Both the position numbers and the translations under genes were made by a program. Below, in pieces: positions 27,126 through 37,300 of a stretch of 64,000 bases of DNA (its first letter is position 1; each line of letters opens with the position of its first letter). The DNA is from a virus: IMG/VR virus record IMGVR_UViG_3300037011_000606, positions 31,098-95,097 of that record; one strand, given 5' to 3'. The notes under the pieces are model-generated. The model was not told where the DNA came from. It made no database searches and saw nothing but the letters and a program-made list of their open reading frames with translations.

Positions 27126-27841
27126 GTTTGCGCCCCCGTTGTTACATTCAGCGACTCCGTTTTAGTTATTCCAGTAACATGAAAGTTACCACCTATACAA
27201 TCTACAGTGATATCATTCTCTAACTGGTTAGAAAACCCATCAAACATAACTCCAGCTGCCTTCTTTTCATTTACTGTAGTGACAGCCAAATCCCACCTCT
27301 CATCGGATATTAATGTAGCATCATGATTAATCACACACGCATTGAAATGACCATAAGCTGCATCTCTAAGATAACCATCATTTATCTGGAGCTCTGCTTC
27401 CACAATCCCCAATATTGATGCGAGAGCTTGCCTCAACGCGGGAATAGTTCCTCCACCATAGAGTGTTGGTACTATATTCTTAATTCGTAATCTAAATGAG
27501 GTGTCCGTCTCATCAGTCATCCTATAGCAACCTACCAAACTGCCTATATTTTCTAACCCAACCCCTTCAGCATCATCCACCCAATGCTGCTCCTCTATAA
27601 CCCCTATCATACTTTGAATTAGGCACAATTGCTCCGCCTCAATCCCCACCACCTTATAAATATTACCATCGCTATCTAGATAATACAACCAAGGAAACCT
27701 ATCAAGTATCCTCTCTCTAATAGAGCAGGGTGAAAATAGAGAATTAACCCTTAGTATTGGGAGTTGGTGACCTATTCCTATCACACTATGAAACTTCGAG
27801 AGATGTACTCCATCTCCACTGATCAGCTTATACGGTATCAA
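27116..27841 (-). CDS. Baseplate wedge/tail protein (gpI-like position)
   Basis: This 241-residue protein starts at TTG 27841 with GGAG eight bases upstream. The N-terminal half contains RERILDRFPWLYYLDSDGNIYKVVGIEAEQLCLIQ and VDDAEGVGLENIGSLVGCYRMTDETDTSFRLRIKNIVP, the helical arrangement and 'D..LRxRI' style of wedge proteins that follow baseplate J (gpI/YmfQ-like). The TALREAL-like PALRQALASILGIVEAE supports this. It is far from the main baseplate cluster, so it may be specific to the host-range module. A 12-bp inverted repeat brackets its 5' end. Confidence 0.7.
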   Translation of the reverse strand: MIPYKLISGDGVHLSKFHSVIGIGHQLPILRVNSLFSPCSIRERILDRFPWLYYLDSDGNIYKVVGIEAEQLCLIQSMIGVIEEQHWVDDAEGVGLENIGSLVGCYRMTDETDTSFRLRIKNIVPTLYGGGTIPALRQALASILGIVEAELQINDGYLRDAAYGHFNACVINHDATLISDERWDLAVTTVNEKKAAGVMFDGFSNQLENDITVDCIGGNFHVTGITKTESLNVTTGAQTWK

Positions 27842-27853
27842 GTCACCAACTCC
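27760..27853. repeat. 12-bp inverted repeat flanking the 5' end of the gpI-like gene
   Basis: GGAGTTGGTGAC at 27760-27771 and its exact complement GTCACCAACTCC at 27842-27853 are 70 bases apart. The right arm contains the ribosome site of the TTG-started gene and the left arm lies in codons ~24-27. In mRNA they could pair and hide the ribosome site. As DNA, they could be recombination arms. Confidence 0.7.
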
Positions 27854-27861
27854 TGTTTGAT

Positions 27862-28176
27862 CTACTTCGGCTTCTCCCCTTCTTTCTTATCTACTTCCTC
27901 TGGCGTCTTTGTATCCAAAGGCTTAACATCTTCATCATCTTTCTCTTCTACTTTCTCTTCCTTCGGCGGGATCGCCTTCTCTATATACAGATATAGCACC
28001 CCACATACTATGCCCACGATCAGCATACCCAAGCCCTCTGCCCAAGCCACCATATCTGCCGACCCGATATTATCTTTCAACACGCTCACACCCAAAGGTA
28101 TCATCACAACTGCTATCATCAGCAGAAGTGCTTCTACCTTCTTAATTCCTTCATCATCCCTAAACTGTACTTTCAT
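27862..28176 (-). CDS. Holin-like two-helix membrane protein
   Basis: The start is taken at ATG 28176 because GAGGTGAAAG lies upstream, giving 104 residues. Two hydrophobic helices, KKVEALLLMIAVVMIPLGVSVL and WAEGLGMLIVGIVCGVLYLYI (split for description), are joined by a short polar turn, and the C-terminus is highly charged (KEEKVEEKDDEDVKPLD...). This is the usual topology of small holins. It lies next to a second membrane protein of XhlA type. No peptidoglycan hydrolase is present nearby, consistent with an archaeal host. Confidence 0.7.
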   Translation of the reverse strand: MKVQFRDDEGIKKVEALLLMIAVVMIPLGVSVLKDNIGSADMVAWAEGLGMLIVGIVCGVLYLYIEKAIPPKEEKVEEKDDEDVKPLDTKTPEEVDKKEGEKPK

Positions 28177-28181
28177 ATCTT

Positions 28182-28451
28182 TCACCTCACAAACAACGCT
28201 ATCAACGCACTTATCGCAGTTATAATCAATCCCCATATAGCTATCTTGGTATTCACACTATCCTTACTGTCATCTTTCTGCTTTTCGTAATTCTCTATCC
28301 AATTTTGCACTTTAGATGTTGCCATTTCCGCAGCATTCAATCTCTTGAATATCTCACTAGAGTCAGTTGAGAACTTCTCCACATTCTCTCTTATTACGGA
28401 CAGGCACCCTTTGATCTCCCCAATTTCCCTGTCAATACTTTCCTTTGCCAC
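28182..28451 (-). CDS. XhlA-like membrane protein
   Basis: This 89-residue protein has an N-terminal amphipathic coiled-coil helix (EIGEIKGCLSVIRENVEKFSTDSSEIFKRLNAAE), a charged linker, and one C-terminal membrane helix IAIWGLIITAISALIALFV ending in Arg. This is the layout of XhlA/haemolysin-type proteins encoded next to holins. Together with the two-helix neighbour it probably forms the lysis or membrane-lesion module. Its start lies inside a short upstream frame. Confidence 0.7.
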   Translation of the reverse strand: MAKESIDREIGEIKGCLSVIRENVEKFSTDSSEIFKRLNAAEMATSKVQNWIENYEKQKDDSKDSVNTKIAIWGLIITAISALIALFVR

Positions 28452-28561
28452 TTTTCAACCTCCTCAGTGTCAACATCAGCTATCCCACCATTATGATTAG
28501 CATACTCTATCTTCTTAATATTCCTTTCAATTATATCCAAGCAATCTGTGATTAAGCACAT
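28394..28561 (-). CDS. Possible 55-residue protein overlapping the XhlA-like gene
   Basis: An ATG at 28561 with GGAGG three bases upstream opens a frame of 55 codons (MCLITDCLDIIERNIKKIEYANHNGG ... GRSKGACP, split). It fills the otherwise empty gap between two genes and overlaps the XhlA-like gene by 58 bases in another frame. The strong ribosome site is the main support. No family recognised. Confidence 0.5.
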   Translation of the reverse strand: MCLITDCLDIIERNIKKIEYANHNGGIADVDTEEVEKWQRKVLTGKLGRSKGACP

Positions 28562-28570
28562 CGTCCTCCC

Positions 28571-28882
28571 TCACAGGATATTCTCCCAAACTCTAAATGA
28601 GCCAATCTCCGTCTTCCAAGATCCTCCAGTAATGGCTATCTTCGCTTGAATCTTCCACATGCCCTCTATATCAAGATCACCTGCGGCAGAAGTTGTCCAA
28701 TAGATCTTCCCATCCGTACCATCAGTCTCGAAGGAAGCGGTCTTAGTCAGCGTAGTACCATCCGGCTTCTCAAAGTATATCTCCTTAACCGTCGCGGATG
28801 ATATATCAACAACAACACCGTCATTCTTAACGGTGATAAGGAACTTAGTTCCAACATCCCCGATATGTATCTCTTCTGTCAT
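28571..28882 (-). CDS. BppU-like N-terminal domain protein
   Basis: This 103-residue protein (IGDVGTKFLITVKNDGVVVDISSATVKEIYFEKPDGTTLTKTASF, split here) has the pattern of the N-terminal domain of BppU-type baseplate upper proteins, an Ig-like module that attaches receptor-binding proteins. Here it stands alone. It starts in an ATGA overlap with the 833-residue gene upstream, suggesting that the two products act together as adaptor and receptor-binding protein. Confidence 0.75.
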   Translation of the reverse strand: MTEEIHIGDVGTKFLITVKNDGVVVDISSATVKEIYFEKPDGTTLTKTASFETDGTDGKIYWTTSAAGDLDIEGMWKIQAKIAITGGSWKTEIGSFRVWENIL

Positions 28883-31380
28883 AGTTCAAATTCCTCCGTA
28901 TCTTCCTCTTCAATATTAAGCGCAAATTCTACTTTGTGCGGAATTAAGGTTACTGTACCTTGCAATACGTAGAATGGTATATCAGTTCCAGCAGGCGTTG
29001 TATCGTACCAAACACCGTTATATTTATAGAGAGAACTTCCTAACAAATATCCATTTCCACCATATGCTATCCTTCCAGCCCCCACAGGATCATCAGTCCC
29101 CATTATGACTATATACATATTACCAGGAACTAATGCTGGACATCCTGTTAAATTGAATATTGCCCAGTTACCATTATCCGAAAGTCCAGCCTTTCCGAAG
29201 GTTTCCTTGAATATAGGCGGTTCAACGGGCGCGCCGCCACTTGTTTCATATATCTCTATAAACTCAGATACAGGATCAATATACCCAACTCTCTTTTTCA
29301 CATACATTTTAACCCTAGCAACTGGGTCAGCAGTCACCGCTATAAATCTCTGCCCCCATTTTAAATTAGATGCAAACCAACTCCAAGAACAACCAGTTAT
29401 CGTTAGATATGATATAACAGTTCCTGAAGTTTGTAGTTCACCCATTGCTACATCCAACTCTATAGAAGCATCCTTACAGATAACTCCATTATTTCTTATC
29501 ATCTTCGAATTAGCATCAGCTTGCCATATATGTATCTTCTTTAAACATTCACTATACCCCGACCATGTAAGACCTTGATTAGTTGATCTAGTTTCTGTAC
29601 CATGATGATAATAACATGGCTGTACATTATGATGCCAATAATTATAGTTACTCTGACTAGGAGCAACGGATGTAACTACAAAGCCATATCTTACATCAGG
29701 CATTAGCCAACCCTTTGTAGTGAATTCGAAAGTTCTCCATTTATCAGACCATCCACCACTACCATATGGTATATCATCCTTTGTGAGTTCCCTTCTAGCT
29801 ATAACAACATTCAAATCGGGAGTATCGTCTGGTTTCAACGGGCATATCATAACTACGAGAGGCGTGACTGGAGGTCTACTATCACTTGTAACAGCCACAT
29901 TTGTTTCAAACCACTGTGCTTCAAATATATGTTCTACTTCAAATCGTTGACACCACCAGCTGTTTAACCATATAGCAGAGCCCCCACCCATACCTGTAGT
30001 TCTATACCAATACTCTCCTCTTACACCTTCTGCTATCTCTCCTAACTCCAAGTCAATCTCCCTTAGAGAGTCGACATCTAACCCAATCTCATGGATATCT
30101 GGCGCAACACTCTCGTCTATTAACTCCAGCTCAAATTCCTTTGTAACTCCTATCTCAGAGACCAGCCACTCCTCGAAAAGAGCATCCCAAGTATACAAAA
30201 ACTTCCAACTCCCACCAGTATACTCACAAGCTCTCCCTCCAAGATATGGACCGGTGGCATTCATCTTCCAACTACGGTTGCCACTAACTTGTACCTCACT
30301 TACAAACGCATACATTGTTCCAGCTTGTAATACAGCAACCTCACCATTGAAATTGACATAATGATCAGGAGCTTCCCAACCCCTAGTATAATTAGTATAC
30401 ACCCAGGAAGATATACGAGTGTTTGGTAGCCCACCCACCGTATTATATATAGCCCATCTTATATAATTAGGCGCGCTGTAATTCCACGCACCACCCATAT
30501 TCATTCTCCATAACCCACCTGTAATCGATGGAGTAAAGGTTTGTGCGAGCATAAGCCCAGTACTCGAAATCGAAGGTGGAGGATGAATCATTTGTTGCTG
30601 ATCTATGCCTCCAACAGCTACCATATGAACATTGTCCAAATCCAAATTAACCAGCTGAGTCTTCTCCCTATCAAGTATAAATCTCTCAACACCCTGCAAT
30701 ATATTAGACTCGACAATAAATCCGAAAGGTAAGTCATATTGAGTAATCTTCCTCCAAACAGGTGGTGACCTATTCGAATACACAAACTCTCCGCCAGGAT
30801 AGCTCGCAGGATACAAATGGTTTAAGCTTATCTTCCACTTACTAGCGATCTCATCGGACCTATACATAAACCCATACTTTACCCCAACTGTCAACACCAA
30901 GGGGCTAGCGAAGTCATAAATCTCCCAAGTATCCACTGTTGATGGTGCATCAGCCGGGTCAATTAATATTTGAGCTAAGGTCGCGCCAGTTGGCCAGCCC
31001 AATCCATCTAGCTCCTTTATCTCTATAATAAAGGGCAATGTTGGCGGATTTGCAACATTCTTATATATAGGAACATTCACCCCAGTTATGATAACCGGAT
31101 CAGTGAGAGTAAACTGCTGACACCAAAGGTATATACCCCCACAATCCATTCCATAACCTATACCCGGAGGATAGTATCCAACTCTAACATCCCTCTTCTC
31201 CAAATCAGCTTCCAACTCAAAATCTACTACATTCTCGAAGCTCGACTCCAGTTCAAATGGAGCTAGGTTCTCAGTCTCCAACTCAATATTCACTATCTCA
31301 TGAGTTACATCTCCATCAGTATACCCATAACCCAATGTTACCAGGGCGCCTTCCCCAAAGCCATGTGTAACTATCGTCAT
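28879..31380 (-). CDS. Large modular tail protein with four beta-sandwich modules and acidic linkers
   Basis: This 833-residue protein contains about four related modules of ~150 residues. Each has a 'W(C)QxF...' start (LWCQQFTLTD, LMLAQTFTPS, SWWCQRFEVE, LKWGQRFIAV), a central DGLGWPTG/GGLPNT-type loop, and a closing strand with G(V/T)KYGFM, GTMYAFV, DVRYGFVV or GNMYIVI. Between modules are acidic strands such as LETENLAPFELES and EFELELIDES, and the last residues are EEDTEEFEL. The modules look like carbohydrate-binding sandwiches. A receptor-binding role is inferred. The ATGA overlap couples it to the BppU-like gene. Confidence 0.7.
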   Translation of the reverse strand: MTIVTHGFGEGALVTLGYGYTDGDVTHEIVNIELETENLAPFELESSFENVVDFELEADLEKRDVRVGYYPPGIGYGMDCGGIYLWCQQFTLTDPVIITGVNVPIYKNVANPPTLPFIIEIKELDGLGWPTGATLAQILIDPADAPSTVDTWEIYDFASPLVLTVGVKYGFMYRSDEIASKWKISLNHLYPASYPGGEFVYSNRSPPVWRKITQYDLPFGFIVESNILQGVERFILDREKTQLVNLDLDNVHMVAVGGIDQQQMIHPPPSISSTGLMLAQTFTPSITGGLWRMNMGGAWNYSAPNYIRWAIYNTVGGLPNTRISSWVYTNYTRGWEAPDHYVNFNGEVAVLQAGTMYAFVSEVQVSGNRSWKMNATGPYLGGRACEYTGGSWKFLYTWDALFEEWLVSEIGVTKEFELELIDESVAPDIHEIGLDVDSLREIDLELGEIAEGVRGEYWYRTTGMGGGSAIWLNSWWCQRFEVEHIFEAQWFETNVAVTSDSRPPVTPLVVMICPLKPDDTPDLNVVIARRELTKDDIPYGSGGWSDKWRTFEFTTKGWLMPDVRYGFVVTSVAPSQSNYNYWHHNVQPCYYHHGTETRSTNQGLTWSGYSECLKKIHIWQADANSKMIRNNGVICKDASIELDVAMGELQTSGTVISYLTITGCSWSWFASNLKWGQRFIAVTADPVARVKMYVKKRVGYIDPVSEFIEIYETSGGAPVEPPIFKETFGKAGLSDNGNWAIFNLTGCPALVPGNMYIVIMGTDDPVGAGRIAYGGNGYLLGSSLYKYNGVWYDTTPAGTDIPFYVLQGTVTLIPHKVEFALNIEEEDTEEFEL

Positions 31381-31931
31381 ACCACTCTATTCCTTTGAGC
31401 TATTGCCCCTGCAGATAACACCACAGGATTATCGAACTTATCCATAATAACCATATTATACAACACTGCATCCCCAGCATCATTCCAAATCTGATAGCGA
31501 CTGTTTAACTCATCCCAGGTCATTTTATTAGTCAAGAACCTTTTCATAAAGGTTAAGTCATCAGCACTTACGCCTATCATTGTCGCCGAAGACGATTGCG
31601 ATATCACTGTATTTGTATAAGCGGCCGGATATATCGGATCATAAGTTGCTACCAGATTCCCACCTCTAACATAACAATTCGTCCAGGTAGGTCCAGCTCT
31701 ATCTGCAAATTTCAACTTCCAGCCATACCTAAACTCTAACGTTATCCCTACGTAAGATCCCGCGCCCAACCCTTGCTTACCACTGGGCAGGATAAAATCC
31801 TCAATATCCAAGTTATCTTGTTCATCCTGCCAATCTCTAACAGCATCCACAATCTGCTGTATAGTAACCTCCTCGGTAGGTAAATCTACCACAAGCCACT
31901 TATTAACTTCATCAAATGTGAAGGTTACCAT
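31377..31931 (-). CDS. Tail fibre region protein, beta-rich
   Basis: This 184-residue protein begins with a strand-helix unit, FDEVNKWLVVDLPTEEVTIQQIVDAVRDWQDEQDN, followed by YVGITLEFRYGWKLKFADRAGPTWTNCYVRGGNLVA, a pattern often seen in phage proteins next to fibres. It ends in a helix-turn part with MTWDELNSRYQIWN. It lies between two modular fibre proteins and overlaps the next start. Family unknown. A structural adaptor role is plausible. Confidence 0.65.
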   Translation of the reverse strand: MVTFTFDEVNKWLVVDLPTEEVTIQQIVDAVRDWQDEQDNLDIEDFILPSGKQGLGAGSYVGITLEFRYGWKLKFADRAGPTWTNCYVRGGNLVATYDPIYPAAYTNTVISQSSSATMIGVSADDLTFMKRFLTNKMTWDELNSRYQIWNDAGDAVLYNMVIMDKFDNPVVLSAGAIAQRNRVV

Positions 31932-31940
31932 ACATCCACC

Positions 31941-34316
31941 CTACGTTACTATTGTATCAGTGGTCCTAATCGCAGACACAGATAAGCCGGTAGTAACCAC
32001 CTGTCCAGTCGTCTCAAAGGGTATAATCCCTTTCTTCCTAACCCTTATCAACACATCTCTATCACTGGCATATACTACTATAACAGATACACTGGTGCTT
32101 ATAGCCTCCTCATCTATAAACGGAACATAAGCTTTATCTGTTCCATCATAAGTCCTATCCAGAGTTCCAACCAGTGTAAATATCTTACCCGTCCAAGATG
32201 AATACTCATAGCGCTGTTCCGTCGCCGTAGACGTATCCACAGTTCTTAAGAAGCCAGTATCTGGTGTATCTGAATCTATATTAGCTTGCACTTCGAAAGT
32301 CCCACTGCCCAATGTATTATTAGTTGCATGTGAGGTGTAGGTCGCCTTATCTATAACTCCAACTAACGTTCTATACACGCCTACCCGATCTCCAGCAACA
32401 ACACTGCTTATAGTTATAGTTGATACTGTGGGCGGGTCCCTGGTAGTTCCGCTAGAGTCTATAAGCTGATAACTCATCGCATCATCTACATCCATATCCT
32501 CTAGCCATATACCTTGAGCCCCGAAGAATATACCACCAGCAAAACTACCGAAAGGTGCTGCCTTAATTGGCGTATACCCAGTGTATGCTATCTGGTAACA
32601 ATTACCAGTCAACACTGTTATTACCCCACCAACCACAGTGTACATATTATAAGCAGATCCGGACCTAGCCACAAACTTCAAATACTCATAGACTTGTGAC
32701 ACAGTCCTGCCATCACAATCCACAACTACATCATAGTCGTGTGTTACTGGATCCCTAGGGAATGCCTTAGGTGTAGTGTGGGCAGATACCAAATCCGCAG
32801 AAGCTACGGTAGTAGCACCAGAAACACTTCCCAATATGGTTTTAGTATTAATCAACGTAGAGGAACAATTGCCCAAAGTCATAGTCCCCGACGTCTCCTT
32901 AATGAACACCCCAGACTTAGTTCCGCCATCCCATGTGACAATCTCATTATCTGTAAATGTTCCGGTTATGGCTCCATGAGTAACCGTACCATTAACAAAA
33001 GCCACAACAATATTACTCCATCCAGATATTATCGTAGTTGAGTTACCATTCGCGAGAGCTGCTCCAGTCACCGGATCAGTTATCGCTTCATTATTAGCAT
33101 AGGCCAAATAGTCAGCCGTAGTCGGGGATCCTCTCACTTTTAAGTTAAGCTTACCAGTCACTCCATCATCCTGTAACCCAACTATATTTCTCTTCGCACC
33201 AGAAGTCCCACCAGTCAACACCTGGCCAACAGTGAAATCCCCACCCTCTGCATCATATAGTAGGTAAGTATCTCCCAGGGTCCCATTTACAACGGCATTA
33301 CCATCCACACTTCCAGTTATCCCCTCATTATTAGTGAATGTGCCTTGTACATCTACCAGAGTCAGCACACCTTCTGTTCCCCAGTCAGTTGCAGCTATCA
33401 ACTCTGCCTTTGCTCCAGAGGTCCCACCAGTTACTATCTGGTGCATCGTAGAGAATGCTGCTACTTCAGCATCGTAGAACAGATAATACTCTCCAGTTCC
33501 ATTATTTAGATCATTCGCCGTGGACAGAGGTACTGCATTTCTACCACCTGCGCTCAAATCAATTTCAAAATTATCAAAGAGTGTCGTCTCCTGTCTGGCG
33601 AACACATTAACTACGCCCAACGATATAAGAACACCTACTTCCTTAACCTTCACCAATATATCTATATGCCCCCTATCCCAATTGGTCAACGTCGACCATT
33701 CAGCTATCTTAGCACCGCTCTGGAAGATATATATCTGGGGGTATGGAGTCGAAGAGATGGTACCTAGGGTATACAAGTTAGAGTAGAGTTCTTCTCCCGT
33801 GCCTGAAGCTCCAGCAGTCGTACCTCCTCCAGTACCTCCCGTTATAGTTATAGCTTCCACCTGATCAAAATTATCATCAGTGGCATCGGACCTAACCCAC
33901 CACTTTCTAGTCGTATTGTTGTACGCAAGCAACTTACCAGAATCAGTAGTTACGGCTCCCACCACAGGCAGGCCCCTATCGCCAGGAACACAAGAGACAT
34001 ATCCACCAGCGGCGAAAGTCAACACCCTAATGCCAGTCGGGCTATCAGGTGCCACTCCCTGCTTATAACCACTCGTTTCAATAGCCCCACCATACAGATA
34101 CTTAACGGATTCATCATCTATATGCCAACCATTAATCATAGTGTATGCTGTGGGAGTCTGAGCAGACATCGGAACGGAGTCGTCTAGCTGCCCCTGCTCA
34201 TCGAAGGTATCCATCAGATAAGAGTATAGAGCATTTACACTATATACAGTTGTTCCAGCATCATGATAAACCCTCTTATTGTTATAATCAATCAAAAACT
34301 CAGTGTCTATTCCCAT
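31941..34316 (-). CDS. Modular tail fibre protein sharing repeats with the giant fibre
   Basis: This 791-residue protein carries one copy of the AGGYVSCVPGD...LAYNNTTRKWWV...ITGGTGGG module found 12 times in the giant protein encoded just upstream. It also has two copies of a second module with YYLFYDAE/TYLLYDAE, (IV)TGGTSGAK and G.LTLVDVQGTF/GKLNLKVRG. The last part contains SYQLIDSSGTTRDPPTVSTITI and the ending VLIRVRKKGIIPFETTGQVVTTGLSVSAIRT (split), like the giant protein's own C-terminal VRKSSASVKYIPFEIVGSYN. A common C-terminal domain suggests that both attach or trimerise in the same way. Confidence 0.75.
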   Translation of the reverse strand: MGIDTEFLIDYNNKRVYHDAGTTVYSVNALYSYLMDTFDEQGQLDDSVPMSAQTPTAYTMINGWHIDDESVKYLYGGAIETSGYKQGVAPDSPTGIRVLTFAAGGYVSCVPGDRGLPVVGAVTTDSGKLLAYNNTTRKWWVRSDATDDNFDQVEAITITGGTGGGTTAGASGTGEELYSNLYTLGTISSTPYPQIYIFQSGAKIAEWSTLTNWDRGHIDILVKVKEVGVLISLGVVNVFARQETTLFDNFEIDLSAGGRNAVPLSTANDLNNGTGEYYLFYDAEVAAFSTMHQIVTGGTSGAKAELIAATDWGTEGVLTLVDVQGTFTNNEGITGSVDGNAVVNGTLGDTYLLYDAEGGDFTVGQVLTGGTSGAKRNIVGLQDDGVTGKLNLKVRGSPTTADYLAYANNEAITDPVTGAALANGNSTTIISGWSNIVVAFVNGTVTHGAITGTFTDNEIVTWDGGTKSGVFIKETSGTMTLGNCSSTLINTKTILGSVSGATTVASADLVSAHTTPKAFPRDPVTHDYDVVVDCDGRTVSQVYEYLKFVARSGSAYNMYTVVGGVITVLTGNCYQIAYTGYTPIKAAPFGSFAGGIFFGAQGIWLEDMDVDDAMSYQLIDSSGTTRDPPTVSTITISSVVAGDRVGVYRTLVGVIDKATYTSHATNNTLGSGTFEVQANIDSDTPDTGFLRTVDTSTATEQRYEYSSWTGKIFTLVGTLDRTYDGTDKAYVPFIDEEAISTSVSVIVVYASDRDVLIRVRKKGIIPFETTGQVVTTGLSVSAIRTTDTIVT

Positions 34317-34327
34317 TCATCTCACCC

Positions 34328-37300
34328 CTATGCAAACGGATCCACTATCTGTGATACATATACTATTGTGCCATCTTCATTATACGAACCAACTATCTCA
34401 AATGGAATATACTTAACCGACGCACTCGATTTTCTAACCCTAGTTAATATAGCCACACTACTACCATCGAAATCGTAAGGCGCTAAAACTGTTACATCTC
34501 CACCTGGCGCTGTTCCAGTTGCTATCAGCCTACTGTTAGTTGTATCATACACCCAGTAAACCGAACCCGCTATAATATTCTTCAATAATACATTCACATA
34601 CCCGACTGGATAATCAGGTACACTATCATTCCTCTCTGTGAATATCATCAACCCGCCAATATTAGATGTTCCACGAGGCATGAAGCCGGATGTTGCATCA
34701 TTGACAGTGGCATATGTAACTCCACCAATCTGAATTGCATTATTATCAGTAGGTGTACCTGCTACACCAGACAATACTAACGTTCCAGTACGACCTTCTT
34801 TTTCATAATCAACTATAGTTCCAGTTGCACCAGACACCGTCAAGGTGACAGCAGAACCAATAAACCCAGTGAATCCCCATATAAGAGCGGAACCATTAAC
34901 CTCAGTGTCGTACTTCACACAACTCCTCTGAGTTAATCTAATTCTAAGATAGAACCCGCTAGTCGCAGACACTGACTCAGCAGACAAATTCTCCGGAGTC
35001 ATTTCTTTATAAGCCGGCCATGTTGTTCCATCTGTACTTATCGAATATTCTTTCAGTATAGAGAACAGGGTATTAACGTTATTCCCACAATCTACACCAA
35101 CGAATTGAGGCCTTAAATTAGTGAAAGACGACACCCCATATATCTTATACGGCCACTGGTACCAAATCTGGTCTCCAGCAGTCTTCATAAATAGCGCGCC
35201 ATTATTGTCAAATGTTGGAGTTCCTGCGCTTACAGTATAAGGTGGTGTTGTTTGAGCTGAAGCATTAAACTGAAGGAATAACGCCCCCTTAGTTGTACTA
35301 AATCTCAACTCAGCAAATATCTGGTCATATAACGCCTTGTTACTTGCCGCAACTACCGTCTGGCCATAAGTAGTATTCGCCCATGGAGTTGCTGGAAAAT
35401 TCCAATAAGGATTCAACCCATCATCTGCATATAGATAGCCAGTACCCGTGCCACCTGATAATGTAAGAGCTTCTCCTTGTGTAACTCCATTAACCATGGC
35501 CTTCCAATTAGTCTGCAACGTTCTTATATGCCATATGGGACAAGGCACTCCAGCAGTGATACTATTTTCAAACGCAACCAATACACCTCTATTTGTGGAC
35601 GTAGATCCAATAACCGTTCTTGTTAAATCAGCAGCCACAGCTGCAGTATATCCAACGGCAGTTGTTCCTACAGTTCCTGAACCTGTACCCCCACCTATAG
35701 TACAAACATCATTTACTTGGAAAGCGGAAGTGCCAGATGCTAACTGCCACACCCTAGTAGTATTATTATAAGCTACTAATATACCCGTATTACCAGACAA
35801 ACTACCGGTAACCGTTCTTCCTATATCACCGGCTACGCAGCTAACATATCCCCCCGCGTTCATAGTTAAAGTTCTGGTGGCCAATCTAAACTTCCGAACC
35901 ATATGCATTACTGGTTGTGCAGCTGTAACATTCTTTATCAAGCAATTCTGCCAATAATTCAATATCGGAATCTTCCCCACATTACCTTTGATATTAGAAA
36001 CAGTTATAGGCCCCGAGTTATTATTGCATACACAAAGATAGCCTGTTGCAACTAAATTGCGTATGCCTCCGATATTCCACTTAGAGAACGTATTGTTATT
36101 AGATTCATTCGATGCATTAATCAATCCGAAAGTAGCACCGGGCTGATTGTAATTGAGATCGTACGTGTAGTTCAAGAACTTGCTATTCGTCGTTGTTAGA
36201 TGATATTGGAAGTAGCTGCATCCCAACCCACCATATCCCTCTTTGGTGATATTGCGAAATAAGAGAGAGTCACATAGATTGGTCTGGAAAAGAGGCGTAT
36301 CCCAAACAAGCGTAGATGCTACAAGATTAGCACGAGATGGTGTGAAGCTAGGATCTGTCCCCATAAACACATCACTCCACATTACACTCGCGGGTACAGC
36401 ACTTAAGGTGAATGAGATGCCAGTTCCACCATCTGCACTCCAACCAGTTATATTATTTATTTCCTGATATGCACACGCTTGAACTGTAGCTGCGGCTGTC
36501 GTAATTGGATTATTCTTAACATTAGATTTCTCAAGCTGTGCCAATGCTACGTAAATTCTCTGAGCGATTGTAGTTACTGTTGTTACAGTACCAGCTCCAG
36601 TCCCACCAGTTATTGATAAAACATCCGTAGCAATATATGTCTGTGCCGTTTGAACTGTCCAAATTCTCGTTGTGTTATCATAATTTATCAAAGTCCCAGT
36701 ATGTCCAGATACGCTACCAACTACTGGTTTTCCGATATCGGTAAGTACACAAGAAACATATCCACCTGCCTGAGAAGTCAGTGTCCTGAATCCAGCACTA
36801 TTGATATTAGCGCGAATACTGACATCCACAAGTGGTAGTGATGATGTTAATGCCGTTCCGCCAGTAGAACCAGTGCCACCAGTAACAACATAGCTATCTG
36901 TCGCTACCATAGCCGTAGCAGATAGAACAGTCCAAAGTCTATTGGTATTATCGAATGCTATTAATGTACCCGTATTTCCTGATGGGGCACCCGTGACCGT
37001 TCTACCAATATCAGTATTCACACAGTTTACGTACCCAGTTGCCGAGCAAGTCAACAATCGTTTACCTTTCGTCACTGGGTTTACAGTTGCTGAAAATCTC
37101 TGCCACTTCTGATTCAAAACACAATTAGTTGTGGTCGGATTCACAGAGTCAGTTAATCTAATATCAACATCTGCTCCAGAACAAAATCTCGAGAGCATAT
37201 ACGCAGAGAATGTAAGAGGCTGAGGACCAAGTGGAGTTGCATCAGTCACGGATATTGTTTGCATTATGGTATCATTTGCAGATACGAAGTCCAGAGAATC

